The notes: a model not told the origin generated them from the letters alone. DNA of 15,607 bases from DAOOKJ01 sp035385585 (GCA_035385585.1 DAOOKJ010000009.1:1-15607), one strand, 5' to 3'. Positions 6,214-12,476 are shown, numbered from the stretch's first letter. A program made the numbers and translations.

Positions 6214-6842
6214 TTCAGTCCTCCTTTTTTTAATGAAGCCCGCACATATAAAGATGGATATAGTGAAGAAACCGATAAAATTAATTTCTCTCTGCGAGCA
6301 AACTTTGAACGATTAGGACCAGTAGTTTCAACAATAAAGGGAACAAATAAAATATGGCGATCCTTGATTTGCTTCATTACCAATATGAAATCTCTTCTTA
6401 CCCTCTCAAAATGAATATCTGTTGCCAAAACATAGAAACAATAATCTAAACGAGGCTCTGGATACAAGTTAAGAACATAATCTTTTGCTTCTTCTAAATA
6501 GGAAATAGTGGTAGTGCCTTTCCTGCCTATTACAATATCCTTTTGCCTCCTTGATGCGCGCGAGATTTCTTTGGGCCAAAAAACTATTCTCTCGTCATTT
6601 ATGATTCTGGAAGGAATTTCAGCAACTTTAAAATAATCAACAGATAAAGAATTCATACGATCGACGGTTGGCCATAGTCCTAAATATGGAAAGACTAGAA
6701 TAAAATGCTTTGTAGTAACTTTGTGAAGATACCACTCTTTAACGCTCAAAAATCCATCTAGCTCTGCATCTGAAGCTTCTGGAGATACATAATCGTCCGG
6801 AAGGAATTCGAACTTTCCATCTTTTAAACAATAAACTACCAT
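6210..6842 (-). CDS. Unrecognised alpha/beta protein (cassette gene 1)
   Basis: The first gene of the four-gene minus-strand operon, 210 aa, not recognised. It reads as a soluble alpha/beta protein with several hydrophobic strands (KHFILVFPYLGLW at about 45-57, RIVFWP at about 85-90, LDYCFYVLATDIHFE at about 132-146, HILFVPFIVETTG at about 163-175) and basic patches (SRASRRQKD, ARREKL, RASLKKGG). There is no clear catalytic motif, Walker box, metal motif or membrane helix. The start is certain: ATG at 6842 with AGGAGG 6 nt upstream, a 5' leader of about 70 nt with a hairpin, and a consensus promoter at 6922-6950. The end overlaps gene 2 as ATGA. A tandem AGG-AGG Arg pair at 6546-6551 is another internal SD-like string. 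Confidence 0.75.
   Translation of the reverse strand: MVVYCLKDGKFEFLPDDYVSPEASDAELDGFLSVKEWYLHKVTTKHFILVFPYLGLWPTVDRMNSLSVDYFKVAEIPSRIINDERIVFWPKEISRASRRQKDIVIGRKGTTTISYLEEAKDYVLNLYPEPRLDYCFYVLATDIHFERVRRDFILVMKQIKDRHILFVPFIVETTGPNRSKFARREKLILSVSSLYPSLYVRASLKKGGLK
6220..6225 (-). promoter_or_regulatory. Shine-Dalgarno site of cassette gene 2
   Basis: AGGAGG on the minus strand, 6 nt before the ATG at 6213. It is encoded by the Lys-Gly-Gly codons at the end of cassette gene 1, so terminating and initiating ribosomes would share this spot. Confidence 0.85.
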
Positions 6843-6848
6843 TTGCTG

Positions 6849-6854
6849 CCTCCT
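6849..6854 (-). promoter_or_regulatory. Shine-Dalgarno site of cassette gene 1
   Basis: AGGAGG (in AAAGGAGGCAG) on the minus strand, 6 nt before the ATG at 6842. It fixes the start of the first cassette gene. Confidence 0.85.
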
Positions 6855-6858
6855 TTCT

Positions 6859-6876
6859 CTTCCCTTTTAAGGGAAG
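6859..6876 (-). promoter_or_regulatory. Leader hairpin or operator-like palindrome of the cassette
   Basis: CTTCCCTT (6859-6866) and AAGGGAAG (6869-6876) form a perfect 8-bp inverted repeat with a 2-bp centre, 4 nt upstream of the SD of cassette gene 1. In RNA it could form a hairpin that modulates ribosome access; in DNA it could be an operator downstream of the promoter. No T-run follows it, so it is not a terminator. Confidence 0.4.
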
Positions 6877-6921
6877 AAAATAAAAATATATAAAAATTTT
6901 CAAGGTTCAAATAGGTATCTT

Positions 6922-6950
6922 ATTATCTCATAATTTTATTTCATTGTCAA
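6922..6950 (-). promoter_or_regulatory. Promoter of the four-gene cassette
   Basis: On the minus strand, TTGACA (6950-6945) and GATAAT (6927-6922) are separated by 17 bp, matching the sigma-70 consensus at 11 of 12 positions. Transcription should start near 6915, giving a leader of about 73 nt before the first ATG. Confidence 0.7.
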
Positions 6951-6963
6951 ATAGAAATTTTAG

Positions 6964-6992
6964 TTGTAAAAATCCTAAAAAAATGATAAACT
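6964..6992 (+). promoter_or_regulatory. Possible promoter of the RecB-like nuclease gene
   Basis: TTGTAA (6964-6969) and TAAACT (6987-6992) with a 17-bp spacer and an extended -10 TG at 6984-6985. It is back to back with the cassette promoter and about 57 bp before the nuclease ATG. The match is moderate in AT-rich DNA. Confidence 0.35.
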
Positions 6993-7019
6993 ATTTTAAT
7001 TTTGAATTTTAAATTATAA

Positions 7020-7040
7020 TTTTGACTTTTGACTTTTGAA
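7020..7040 (+). repeat. Three tandem 7-bp repeats before the nuclease start
   Basis: TTTTGAC, TTTTGAC, TTTTGAA in tandem, in the leader of the nuclease gene. Similar AT-rich short tandem units precede rpmA (8624-8647). No function is evident. Confidence 0.6.
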
Positions 7041-7048
7041 TTATCATT

Positions 7049-8233
7049 ATGCGCACTTCTTACTCAGCACTGGAATCCTTCCAAACTTGTCCTTTAAAGT
7101 ATAAGTTTTCCCAAATTGATAAGATTAAAGAACCAAAAACCAAAGAACAAGTTTTTGGAAACTATCTTCACCAGGTTTTAAAATGGTTTTATGAAAAAGG
7201 CCCCCACTTCCCTACTCTTGAAGAGTTAATTGATTATTACTATAAACACTGGCCAAAAGAAAGCGAAGGTTATAAATGGACCAATGAAATGGAAGAAAAA
7301 GATTACTTTGAAGAAGGATTAAGAATTTTAAGAAATTATTATAAAACGAATTTTCCAGTAAAAACCATTATTTTGGATTTGGAAACCAAATTTGAAGCCG
7401 TAATTGACGAAAAACCAGAAAAGCCTGGAGGGCTTCATATTTTAACCGGCATCGTTGACCGGGTTGATAAATTAGAAGATGGCGCCTTGGAAATTATTGA
7501 TTATAAATCATCAAAAAGAATGTCTTCAAAAGAAGAGTTGGATAGAAATCTTCAACTGTCAATTTATGCTATTGGCTTAAAACACCGCTGGCCGAAGATA
7601 GATTATGAAAAAATGAAGTTTAGTCTGTATTTTCTAAAATTCAACGAGAAAATGGAAAGCAAAAGAACAGAAGAAGATATAAAAAAAGCCGAAGAAAAAG
7701 TAATAGATTTAATTCATCAGATTCAAAATAGTCCTTTTGAGCCAAAACCATCTGCTTTCTGCCATTGGTGCGGTTATAAATCAATTTGTCCTGTCTGGCG
7801 GCATCTTTTTGAAGAAAAAAAACAGAAAGATTTAAATGAAATAGAGATTGAAGAAAAAATTGACGAATATTTTTCCTTAAAAGAAAAAGAGGGAGAAATA
7901 AAGGCACAATTAAAAGAAATAAAAACCCTCATTGACGTTTATTCCCTTAAAAAAGGATTAAAAAGGGTTTATGGAAAAAACGGCTATTTTAGTCAAAATG
8001 TGATAAACAAAGTTTCTTATGATTTTAAAAAAGTTAAAGAAATTTTAGAACCATTGGGCAAATGGGAAGAAGTGCTGGAAATAGAACCGACAAAATTGGA
8101 AAAAGTGCTAAAAGAAATTCCCTCTTCATTAAGAGAAGAAATAGAAAAAGCGAAAAATATTGAGAAGAGATATCGGTATTTAGAAACCAATAATAAAACA
8201 AAAGAAGAATTTAAAGAAGAGTTCCAGTGCTAA
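7049..8233 (+). CDS. RecB/Cas4-like PD-(D/E)XK exonuclease with Fe-S-type cysteines
   Basis: A 394-aa nuclease of the PD-(D/E)XK superfamily, the AddB/Cas4-like RecB-nuclease group. The N-terminal motif SYSALESFQTCPLKYKF contains Cys14. The catalytic core shows His41 (GNYLH), Asp137 (GIVDRVD), Asp151 and Lys153 (IIDYKSS) and Gln169 (LQLSIYAIG). Cys238, Cys241 and Cys247 (FCHWCGYKSIC) with Cys14 form the expected four-cysteine 4Fe-4S staple. After ~250 comes a Lys/Glu-rich coiled-coil region and a C-terminal helical segment not seen in minimal Cas4. It probably degrades or trims DNA ends in repair or recombination. No cas genes or CRISPR array are nearby, so a CRISPR adaptation role is not supported. 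No SD is present. Its stop overlaps that of the converging gene by 3 bp. Confidence 0.9.
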   Translation: MRTSYSALESFQTCPLKYKFSQIDKIKEPKTKEQVFGNYLHQVLKWFYEKGPHFPTLEELIDYYYKHWPKESEGYKWTNEMEEKDYFEEGLRILRNYYKTNFPVKTIILDLETKFEAVIDEKPEKPGGLHILTGIVDRVDKLEDGALEIIDYKSSKRMSSKEELDRNLQLSIYAIGLKHRWPKIDYEKMKFSLYFLKFNEKMESKRTEEDIKKAEEKVIDLIHQIQNSPFEPKPSAFCHWCGYKSICPVWRHLFEEKKQKDLNEIEIEEKIDEYFSLKEKEGEIKAQLKEIKTLIDVYSLKKGLKRVYGKNGYFSQNVINKVSYDFKKVKEILEPLGKWEEVLEIEPTKLEKVLKEIPSSLREEIEKAKNIEKRYRYLETNNKTKEEFKEEFQC

Positions 8234-8607
8234 TCGCATCTTGAATTATATATGTATCCCCTCTCCTCTGCTTCTTCCTTGCTTTGAAAATAAATTTTAT
8301 TTTTCTCGCTTAAATTCTTTGCCAGAGAGCAGTCAATTGGATAATAATATTTACCCCTTGAACTAGCCACATAACCGCTTTCTTGGCTGTTATTTTTTTC
8401 CCTCTCCACTGCTATTGGTTGTTCTTCTAAATTTATTAACAAATCCTTTTCAATAATTAAAGCCGGCCTTTGCAAAAGTTTTCCGCCGACAATCATCCCA
8501 AAAGCAAAAACAAAACTTAAAATAAGAAAACCACTTATTAAAAAGAGGTAGTATCTTTTGACAAAAAGAAAAATTTTTGCTAAAATAGAAAAACGGTGGG
8601 GTTTCAT
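8230..8607 (-). CDS. Membrane-anchored protein with a C-terminal two-cysteine (Ada/sunset-like) domain
   Basis: A 125-aa protein. A basic N-terminus (KPHRFSILAKIFLFVKRYY) leads into one hydrophobic helix at about 21-42, predicting an anchored protein with most of the chain outside. After a polar linker, residues 79-124 form a small domain YVASSRGKYYYPIDC...YFQSKEEAEERGY...C with Cys93 and Cys124. This pattern (G-x-K-Y-Y-x-P...C, then F-x-S-x-EEAE-x-x-GY...C) resembles small Ada-like or 'sunset' domains common in envelope proteins of these bacteria; the resemblance is recalled, not searched. The two cysteines could bind metal or form a disulphide. It has no SD. Its N-terminal coding region contains the divergent rpmA promoter. 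Confidence 0.75.
   Translation of the reverse strand: MKPHRFSILAKIFLFVKRYYLFLISGFLILSFVFAFGMIVGGKLLQRPALIIEKDLLINLEEQPIAVEREKNNSQESGYVASSRGKYYYPIDCSLAKNLSEKNKIYFQSKEEAEERGYIYNSRCD
8558..8586 (+). promoter_or_regulatory. Promoter of rpmA, inside the divergent gene
   Basis: TTGACA (8558-8563), a 17-bp spacer and TAAAAT (8581-8586) match the sigma-70 consensus at 11 of 12 positions. Transcription should start near 8593, about 60 nt before the L27 ATG. The promoter lies entirely within the opposite-strand coding sequence of the membrane-anchored protein. Confidence 0.7.
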
Positions 8608-8623
8608 AAAATTTTAAAAAATA

Positions 8624-8647
8624 AAAATTACAAAATTACAAAATTCT
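8624..8647 (+). repeat. Three tandem 8-bp AT-rich repeats in the rpmA leader
   Basis: AAAATTAC, AAAATTAC, AAAATTCT in tandem just before the rpmA start. The unstructured A-rich leader may help initiation where there is no SD (inference). Confidence 0.6.
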
Positions 8648-8654
8648 TAATCCT

Positions 8655-8936
8655 ATGGCTCATACAAAATCAGGTGGTTCAACAAGATTAGGCAGGGACT
8701 CTGCGTCTAAAAGATTAGGAGTCAAGAGATTTGACGGCGAACTGGTTAAACCAGGCAATGTTTTGATTAGACAACGCGGCACAAAATGGCATCCGGGTAA
8801 AAACACCAAAATATCCAAAGATGATACTATTTACGCCGTAAAAGAAGGAGTTGTCAAATTTGAAGAAAAAAGAAAATACAGTTTTGTCGGTAAAAGAAAA
8901 AAAGTTTCTGTCATCAATGTGATTCCTCGTCGCTAA
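8655..8936 (+). CDS. rpmA: 50S ribosomal protein L27
   Basis: Ribosomal protein L27 (93 aa), whose N-terminal tail reaches the peptidyl-transferase centre. The family signature is clear: MAHTKSGGSTRLGRDSASKRLGVKRFDGE, then VLIRQRGTKWHPG (the canonical RQRGTKFHPG with Trp for Phe). The protein starts directly with the mature-type MAHTK sequence and has no cleavable N-terminal extension as in Firmicutes. It is not next to rplU or obgE, its usual partners. It has a strong promoter (8558-8586) and no SD. Its last 23 bp overlap the 3' end of rplI on the other strand. Confidence 0.97.
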   Translation: MAHTKSGGSTRLGRDSASKRLGVKRFDGELVKPGNVLIRQRGTKWHPGKNTKISKDDTIYAVKEGVVKFEEKRKYSFVGKRKKVSVINVIPRR

Positions 8937-9375
8937 TAGGTATTATTCTAATTTTCAGGGTTCCTTTAATATCTTCAAAAAAAACTATTGGCACCTCGTA
9001 AAATCCCTCTTCTTTGAGGGGTTTTTCTAAAACAATATTTTTCAACGAAAGTTCAATCCCCTGTTTTTTTAACTCTTCCACAATCTTTTCTTTTTTAATA
9101 GACTCATACGCCTCTGCCCCTTTCCTGGCAAATTTTAAAGGTATCTCTAAGATAATTTTCTCTAATTTCTGAATGATCTTTTTGGCTTCTTCCTTTTTTC
9201 TATTGTCTGTTTCAATCTTTTTTTCGTTTTCCAATTTTACTTTTTGTAAGATTTTTTCATCAGCGCGTTCTGCCAACTTGTTCCTAAACAAATATAAAGC
9301 ATAGCCATTCTTTACTTCTTTAACTTCTCCTTTATTTCCCAACCCACTCACATCTTTTAAAAGAATTATTTTCAT
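8914..9375 (-). CDS. rplI: 50S ribosomal protein L9
   Basis: Ribosomal protein L9 (153 aa). It has the N-terminal RNA-binding domain (MKIILLKDVSGLGNKGEVKEVKNGYA), the long connecting helix rich in Lys and Glu (about 40-75), and the C-terminal domain (EIPLKFARKGAEAYESIKKEKI and the VPIVFF strand region). The loop after GYA reads LYLFRNKLA instead of the usual RNFLIPKGLA, a divergent detail. L9 is missing from some CPR groups, so its presence narrows the lineage (established observation for the group). It starts 10 nt after the protease stop, so it is probably co-transcribed with it rather than with rpsF/rpsR. No SD is present. Confidence 0.93.
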   Translation of the reverse strand: MKIILLKDVSGLGNKGEVKEVKNGYALYLFRNKLAERADEKILQKVKLENEKKIETDNRKKEEAKKIIQKLEKIILEIPLKFARKGAEAYESIKKEKIVEELKKQGIELSLKNIVLEKPLKEEGFYEVPIVFFEDIKGTLKIRIIPISDEESH

Positions 9376-9385
9376 AGATTGAATC

Positions 9386-10633
9386 TTAGTTACTCAACTC
9401 GTCACCCAGAACCTCAACTGCTTTTTTAAGTTGGGCGTCTTTTTCTAAATCCAAATTCAAATAAGCGCCTAATTCTTCTTCGTTTTTCACTTCAATATCT
9501 GGCTCGAGGCCATTATTTTCAATTACATTTCCTTTTGGGGTTAACCAACGGCTAATTGTAATTTTGACCATATTTCCATCCTTTAAAGCGACTAGTTCCT
9601 GAACCGAGCCCTTACCATAACTTTTTGTTCCTATTATTTTCACATTTAAATTATCTCTTAAAGCGCCAGCCAAAATTTCCGAGGCCGAAGCAGTGCCTTC
9701 ATTTATTAAAACCACCATTTTAATATCTTTTAACGATCCTGGGCCTGGCGAACGATGAAGTTTAATTTCACCATTTCCCAGATCTTCTTTCAGAATTATT
9801 TCTCCTTTACTTAAAAACCAGCCGCCAACATCAACCACTGCCTCTAAATAACCGCCGGGGTTATTTCTCAAATCAATAATTAAACCTTTTGGTTTATTGA
9901 GGGAAATTTTTAAAGCAGTCTGGTAAAAAGTATTAAACAAAGGTTGATTAAAATTATAAATTCTTAAATAACCAATCCCATTATCCAACATTTGCCATTT
10001 TAAAGAAGGAACAACAATTCTCTCTCTTTTAATATTAAAAACTTTTGCCTTATCCCAACTTGAGCGATAAATCAAGAGTTTTACTTCTGTTCCTTCTGGC
10101 CCGCGAATAAGTTGTGCTGCTTCAGACGGAGTTAAATCAGAAGTATCTTTATCATTAATTTGTAAAATTTTATCAAATGGCATCAGGCCGGCTCTGGAGG
10201 CTGGAGTGTTTGGCAAAGGTGTTAAAACAATTAAAAATCCATCACGTTTATCTATTTCCATTCCCACCCCAAAAAATTCACCGCTTAATTCTTCAGTAAG
10301 AGACTGAGAACTAGAGGCATTAAAAAATTCAGAATATGGATCTTTTAGCGATTGAACTAAACCACTTGAGGCCCCTTCAATCATTTCTTTTGTATTTAGT
10401 TTGTCTCTGCCAACATATTTATCTAAAATTACTTGCCACGTATCCCAAAATAAAGACATATCGCCTGCTTCTATTTCTTTTGGCGGCTCCTTATTTATGA
10501 TTTTTTCAAAGGGCGATGGCAAATTTGCCTTCCAACCCCATTTGCTTCCTTGGATAAAACCAAAAAGAAAAGTCCCTAAAATTAAAAGGGAGATTAAAAT
10601 GGCAACAAGGATTTTTTTTACCGTTTGCTTCAT
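9386..10633 (-). CDS. ctpA: S41 family C-terminal processing peptidase
   Basis: A carboxy-terminal processing serine protease (415 aa) that trims or degrades envelope proteins. The N-terminal hydrophobic helix (about 8-28) anchors it outside the membrane. It then has a helical N-domain (about 58-115), a PDZ domain (about 119-205; substrate-end binding, GVGMEIDKRDG and SRAGLMPFDKILQIND) and the S41 catalytic core: GYLRIYNF, the DLRNNPGG motif (254-261), catalytic Ser316 in EGTASASEI and the general base Lys341 in SYGKGSVQ, the usual 25 residues apart. GNVIENNGLEPDI near the end matches the family's GxxIExxGIxPD. Its promoter predicts a leaderless mRNA. rplI follows after 10 nt, an uncommon partner. 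The catalytic dyad is complete, so an active enzyme is expected. Confidence 0.95.
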   Translation of the reverse strand: MKQTVKKILVAILISLLILGTFLFGFIQGSKWGWKANLPSPFEKIINKEPPKEIEAGDMSLFWDTWQVILDKYVGRDKLNTKEMIEGASSGLVQSLKDPYSEFFNASSSQSLTEELSGEFFGVGMEIDKRDGFLIVLTPLPNTPASRAGLMPFDKILQINDKDTSDLTPSEAAQLIRGPEGTEVKLLIYRSSWDKAKVFNIKRERIVVPSLKWQMLDNGIGYLRIYNFNQPLFNTFYQTALKISLNKPKGLIIDLRNNPGGYLEAVVDVGGWFLSKGEIILKEDLGNGEIKLHRSPGPGSLKDIKMVVLINEGTASASEILAGALRDNLNVKIIGTKSYGKGSVQELVALKDGNMVKITISRWLTPKGNVIENNGLEPDIEVKNEEELGAYLNLDLEKDAQLKKAVEVLGDELSN

Positions 10634-10639
10634 TTTTCT

Positions 10640-10668
10640 ATTATAGCGCTGAATTTTGAAAGTGTCAA
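10640..10668 (-). promoter_or_regulatory. Perfect consensus promoter of the protease gene (leaderless)
   Basis: On the minus strand, TTGACA (10668-10663) and TATAAT (10645-10640) are separated by exactly 17 bp, matching at all 12 positions. Only six bases (10639-10634) lie between the -10 box and the ATG at 10633, so transcription is predicted to start at or next to the start codon. Confidence 0.8.
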
Positions 10669-10696
10669 AATTAATCCACTGGAAAAAACTGATTTT

Positions 10697-10725
10697 TTGA
10701 GGTAAAATAAATTAATAATTACAGT
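10697..10725 (+). promoter_or_regulatory. Possible promoter of the thpR-def-fmt operon
   Basis: TTGAGG (10697-10702) and TACAGT (10720-10725) with a 17-bp spacer, about 22 bp before the first ATG. The match is partial. The operon must start in this 113-bp divergent gap, so a promoter here is expected. Confidence 0.3.
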
Positions 10726-10746
10726 ATTGGGGGCAGAATTAAAAAT

Positions 10747-11322
10747 ATGATAACAAGTCAAAGATTGTTTATTGCTATAAAACCTTCTGATGAAGTGCTT
10801 GAAGCAATAAAAAATTACCGAGAGAATTACCTCAGACATCCGGCTTTTAGAATCACTGAGAAAGAAAATTTGCATTTAACAATTACATTTCTTGGCTATA
10901 CAAAAAAAGAAGAAATACCAACAATTATTGAGGTTTTGAAAAATTTAAGTCAGAAATACAAGCCTTTTGAAATTCAATTTGATTTTTTTAATTATGGACC
11001 AAATCCAAAATCGCCGCGATTAATCTGGCTTGAAGGAAAAGCGCCGTCTGAACTTTTATCATTAAAGAAAGATTTAGAACAAGAACTGGAAAAAAATAAA
11101 ATATTATTTAACAAAGAAAAACGAGATTTCAAGGTTCATATTACAGTTGCAAGAATAAAGAAAGACAACAAACTTCCTCTGCCCCCTGCCAAAGATATTC
11201 AAAAAAAAGTCAATCTAAACAATCTAAAGTTTCTGGCCAATTCTTTAATTTTAATGGAGAGTCATTTAAAACCAACTGGCGCTCAATATAGCGAATTAAA
11301 AGTTTTTGATTTCAAAAATTAA
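10747..11322 (+). CDS. thpR: RNA 2',3'-cyclic phosphodiesterase (2'-5' RNA ligase family)
   Basis: A 191-aa member of the 2H phosphoesterase superfamily, LigT/ThpR type. The two defining HxT motifs are present: His43-Leu-Thr45 (ENLHLTITFLG) and His131-Ile-Thr133 (KVHITVAR). The N-terminal RLFIAIKPSDEV matches the family's RLFVAIxLP start. The enzyme hydrolyses RNA 2',3'-cyclic phosphate ends to 2'-phosphate and may reversibly join 2'-5' ends in vitro; the cellular role is unclear. Length is typical. It is the first gene of a tight five-gene operon, with the next ATG one base after its stop. A run of five G lies 14-18 nt before the ATG but is not a proper SD. Confidence 0.92.
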   Translation: MITSQRLFIAIKPSDEVLEAIKNYRENYLRHPAFRITEKENLHLTITFLGYTKKEEIPTIIEVLKNLSQKYKPFEIQFDFFNYGPNPKSPRLIWLEGKAPSELLSLKKDLEQELEKNKILFNKEKRDFKVHITVARIKKDNKLPLPPAKDIQKKVNLNNLKFLANSLILMESHLKPTGAQYSELKVFDFKN

Positions 11323-11323
11323 A

Positions 11324-11998
11324 ATGACGAAAAGAAATCAAAAAATAGCCCAAATTTTGAAAGATATCAGTTATTTGTTAGAGATTAACAGCATTCCTTT
11401 CAAACCAAAGGCATATCTTCGGGCGGCTGCCTCAATTGAAAATTTAGATGAGGATATTTTAGATATTTATAAAAAAGGTGGAAAGAAGGCATTGGAAGAT
11501 ATCAAGGGAGTAGGAAAAAGTATTGCCCAAAAAATAATAGAGTATCTAGAAAAAGGAAAAATTAAATATTACGAAGAACTGAAAGAAAAAACTGCTATTC
11601 GGGAAATAATTACTTATTATTTTCAAACTAAGGGGATATCTTTGGAACAACTAAAAAAAGACAGCCGAAAGAAAAAAATAATTTATTCTCGATTCACAAA
11701 ACCCGCAAAAGAACTATTAGTTTTAGCTGGCTCAGTTGAAAAAGCAAAGGAAGCAATAAAAAAAGTTGCCGAATGGGCAAAATCAAGAAATTTGGATTAT
11801 GCGATTGAAACTGTCTTTAAAAAATGGTTAGAACTAGACAGGCTTAAACCAAAAGAAATTGTGAAAAAACCTTACTTTCAAGGCAAACCAATGGTCTTTT
11901 CCGAAACAAGGAAAAAATGGTATGTAATTGACGATAATGGGGAATGGCTCGAATTTGCGGGCAAAAAAAATGATATTGAGTGGCGAATAGTAAAATGA
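11324..11998 (+). CDS. Polymerase X-like 8-kDa/helix-hairpin-helix protein lacking the polymerase domain
   Basis: A 224-aa protein; the ATG one base after the thpR stop is preferred to an upstream TTG. Residues 1-75 match the N-terminal domain of family X DNA polymerases (NQKIAQILKDISYLLEI, then FKPKAYLRAAASIENL) with the helix-hairpin-helix DIKGVGKSIAQKI (59-71), which binds nicked or gapped DNA. The polymerase palm and PHP domains are absent. Instead there is a helical module (about 118-170: YSRFTKPAKELL...EKAKEAIKKVAEWAK...AIETVFKKW) that recalls segments of phage-type replication proteins from memory only, then a small C-terminal module (182-224) rich in Trp and Tyr (KKWYVIDDNGEWLEFAG). 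It is probably DNA-binding, in repair or replication. Its stop overlaps the def start as ATGA. Confidence 0.72.
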   Translation: MTKRNQKIAQILKDISYLLEINSIPFKPKAYLRAAASIENLDEDILDIYKKGGKKALEDIKGVGKSIAQKIIEYLEKGKIKYYEELKEKTAIREIITYYFQTKGISLEQLKKDSRKKKIIYSRFTKPAKELLVLAGSVEKAKEAIKKVAEWAKSRNLDYAIETVFKKWLELDRLKPKEIVKKPYFQGKPMVFSETRKKWYVIDDNGEWLEFAGKKNDIEWRIVK

Positions 11999-12468
11999 CA
12001 ACTATAATCAAAGGAGAAAAAAATCCAATTTTGCGACAAAAAAGCAAAGAGGTAGAACACTTCACAAAAGAAGTGTATGATTTAATTGAAAAAATGAAAC
12101 AAATAATTGCAAAAGAAAACGCGCTAGGACTGGCTGCTGTTCAAATTGGTATCCCGACAAGAATTATTGTGTGCCGAGTCAATGATGACTTTAAAGTTTT
12201 TATTAACCCTGAAATTAAAAAATTCTCTAAACAAACTGACATTTTACAGGAAGGCTGTTTGAGCTTGCCCGGGATCTATGGCGAGGTTGAAAGGTCAAAA
12301 ACAATTACCCTTCAGGCCAGAAACGAAGAAGGAAAAAAAATAAAATTAAAGACTTTCGGCCTCCTCGCTAGAATAATCCAACATGAACTAGACCATTTAA
12401 ACGGCATACTTTTTACTGATAAAGCAAAAAATATTAGAAAAACTAACCAAATGACGCCCACTATTTGA
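11995..12468 (+). CDS. def: Peptide deformylase
   Basis: Peptide deformylase (157 aa) removes the N-formyl group from new proteins. All three metal-site motifs are present: motif I ALGLAAVQIG (usual GxGLAAxQxG, with the first Gly replaced by Ala43), motif II EGCLSLP (Cys88) and motif III QHELDHLNG (His130, Glu131, His134). The ATG at 11995 overlaps the previous stop as ATGA; an upstream TTG at 11980 is less likely. The C-terminus is short after motif III. fmt, which supplies the formyl group on initiator tRNA, follows directly, a classic pairing, so the formylation cycle is encoded together. Confidence 0.96.
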   Translation: MTTIIKGEKNPILRQKSKEVEHFTKEVYDLIEKMKQIIAKENALGLAAVQIGIPTRIIVCRVNDDFKVFINPEIKKFSKQTDILQEGCLSLPGIYGEVERSKTITLQARNEEGKKIKLKTFGLLARIIQHELDHLNGILFTDKAKNIRKTNQMTPTI

Positions 12469-12476
12469 TTTTAAAT

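Noticed and set aside
7030..7057. A second dif-like half-site: on the minus strand AGTGCGCATAA followed by TGATAA.
   Set aside because: The left arm matches E. coli dif at 10 of 11, but the other arm does not match and the sequence overlaps the nuclease start codon. Orientation is opposite to the 3377 site, whereas simple insertion gives direct copies. A shared 7-mer is expected by chance in a window this size.
7049..8233. CRISPR-Cas adaptation locus because of the Cas4-like nuclease.
   Set aside because: No direct-repeat array and no other cas genes occur in the window.
10630..10875. Minus-strand ORF covering the divergent ctpA-thpR promoter region.
   Set aside because: It overlaps the start of thpR in antisense and the consensus promoter of ctpA; its translation shows no protein-like pattern.
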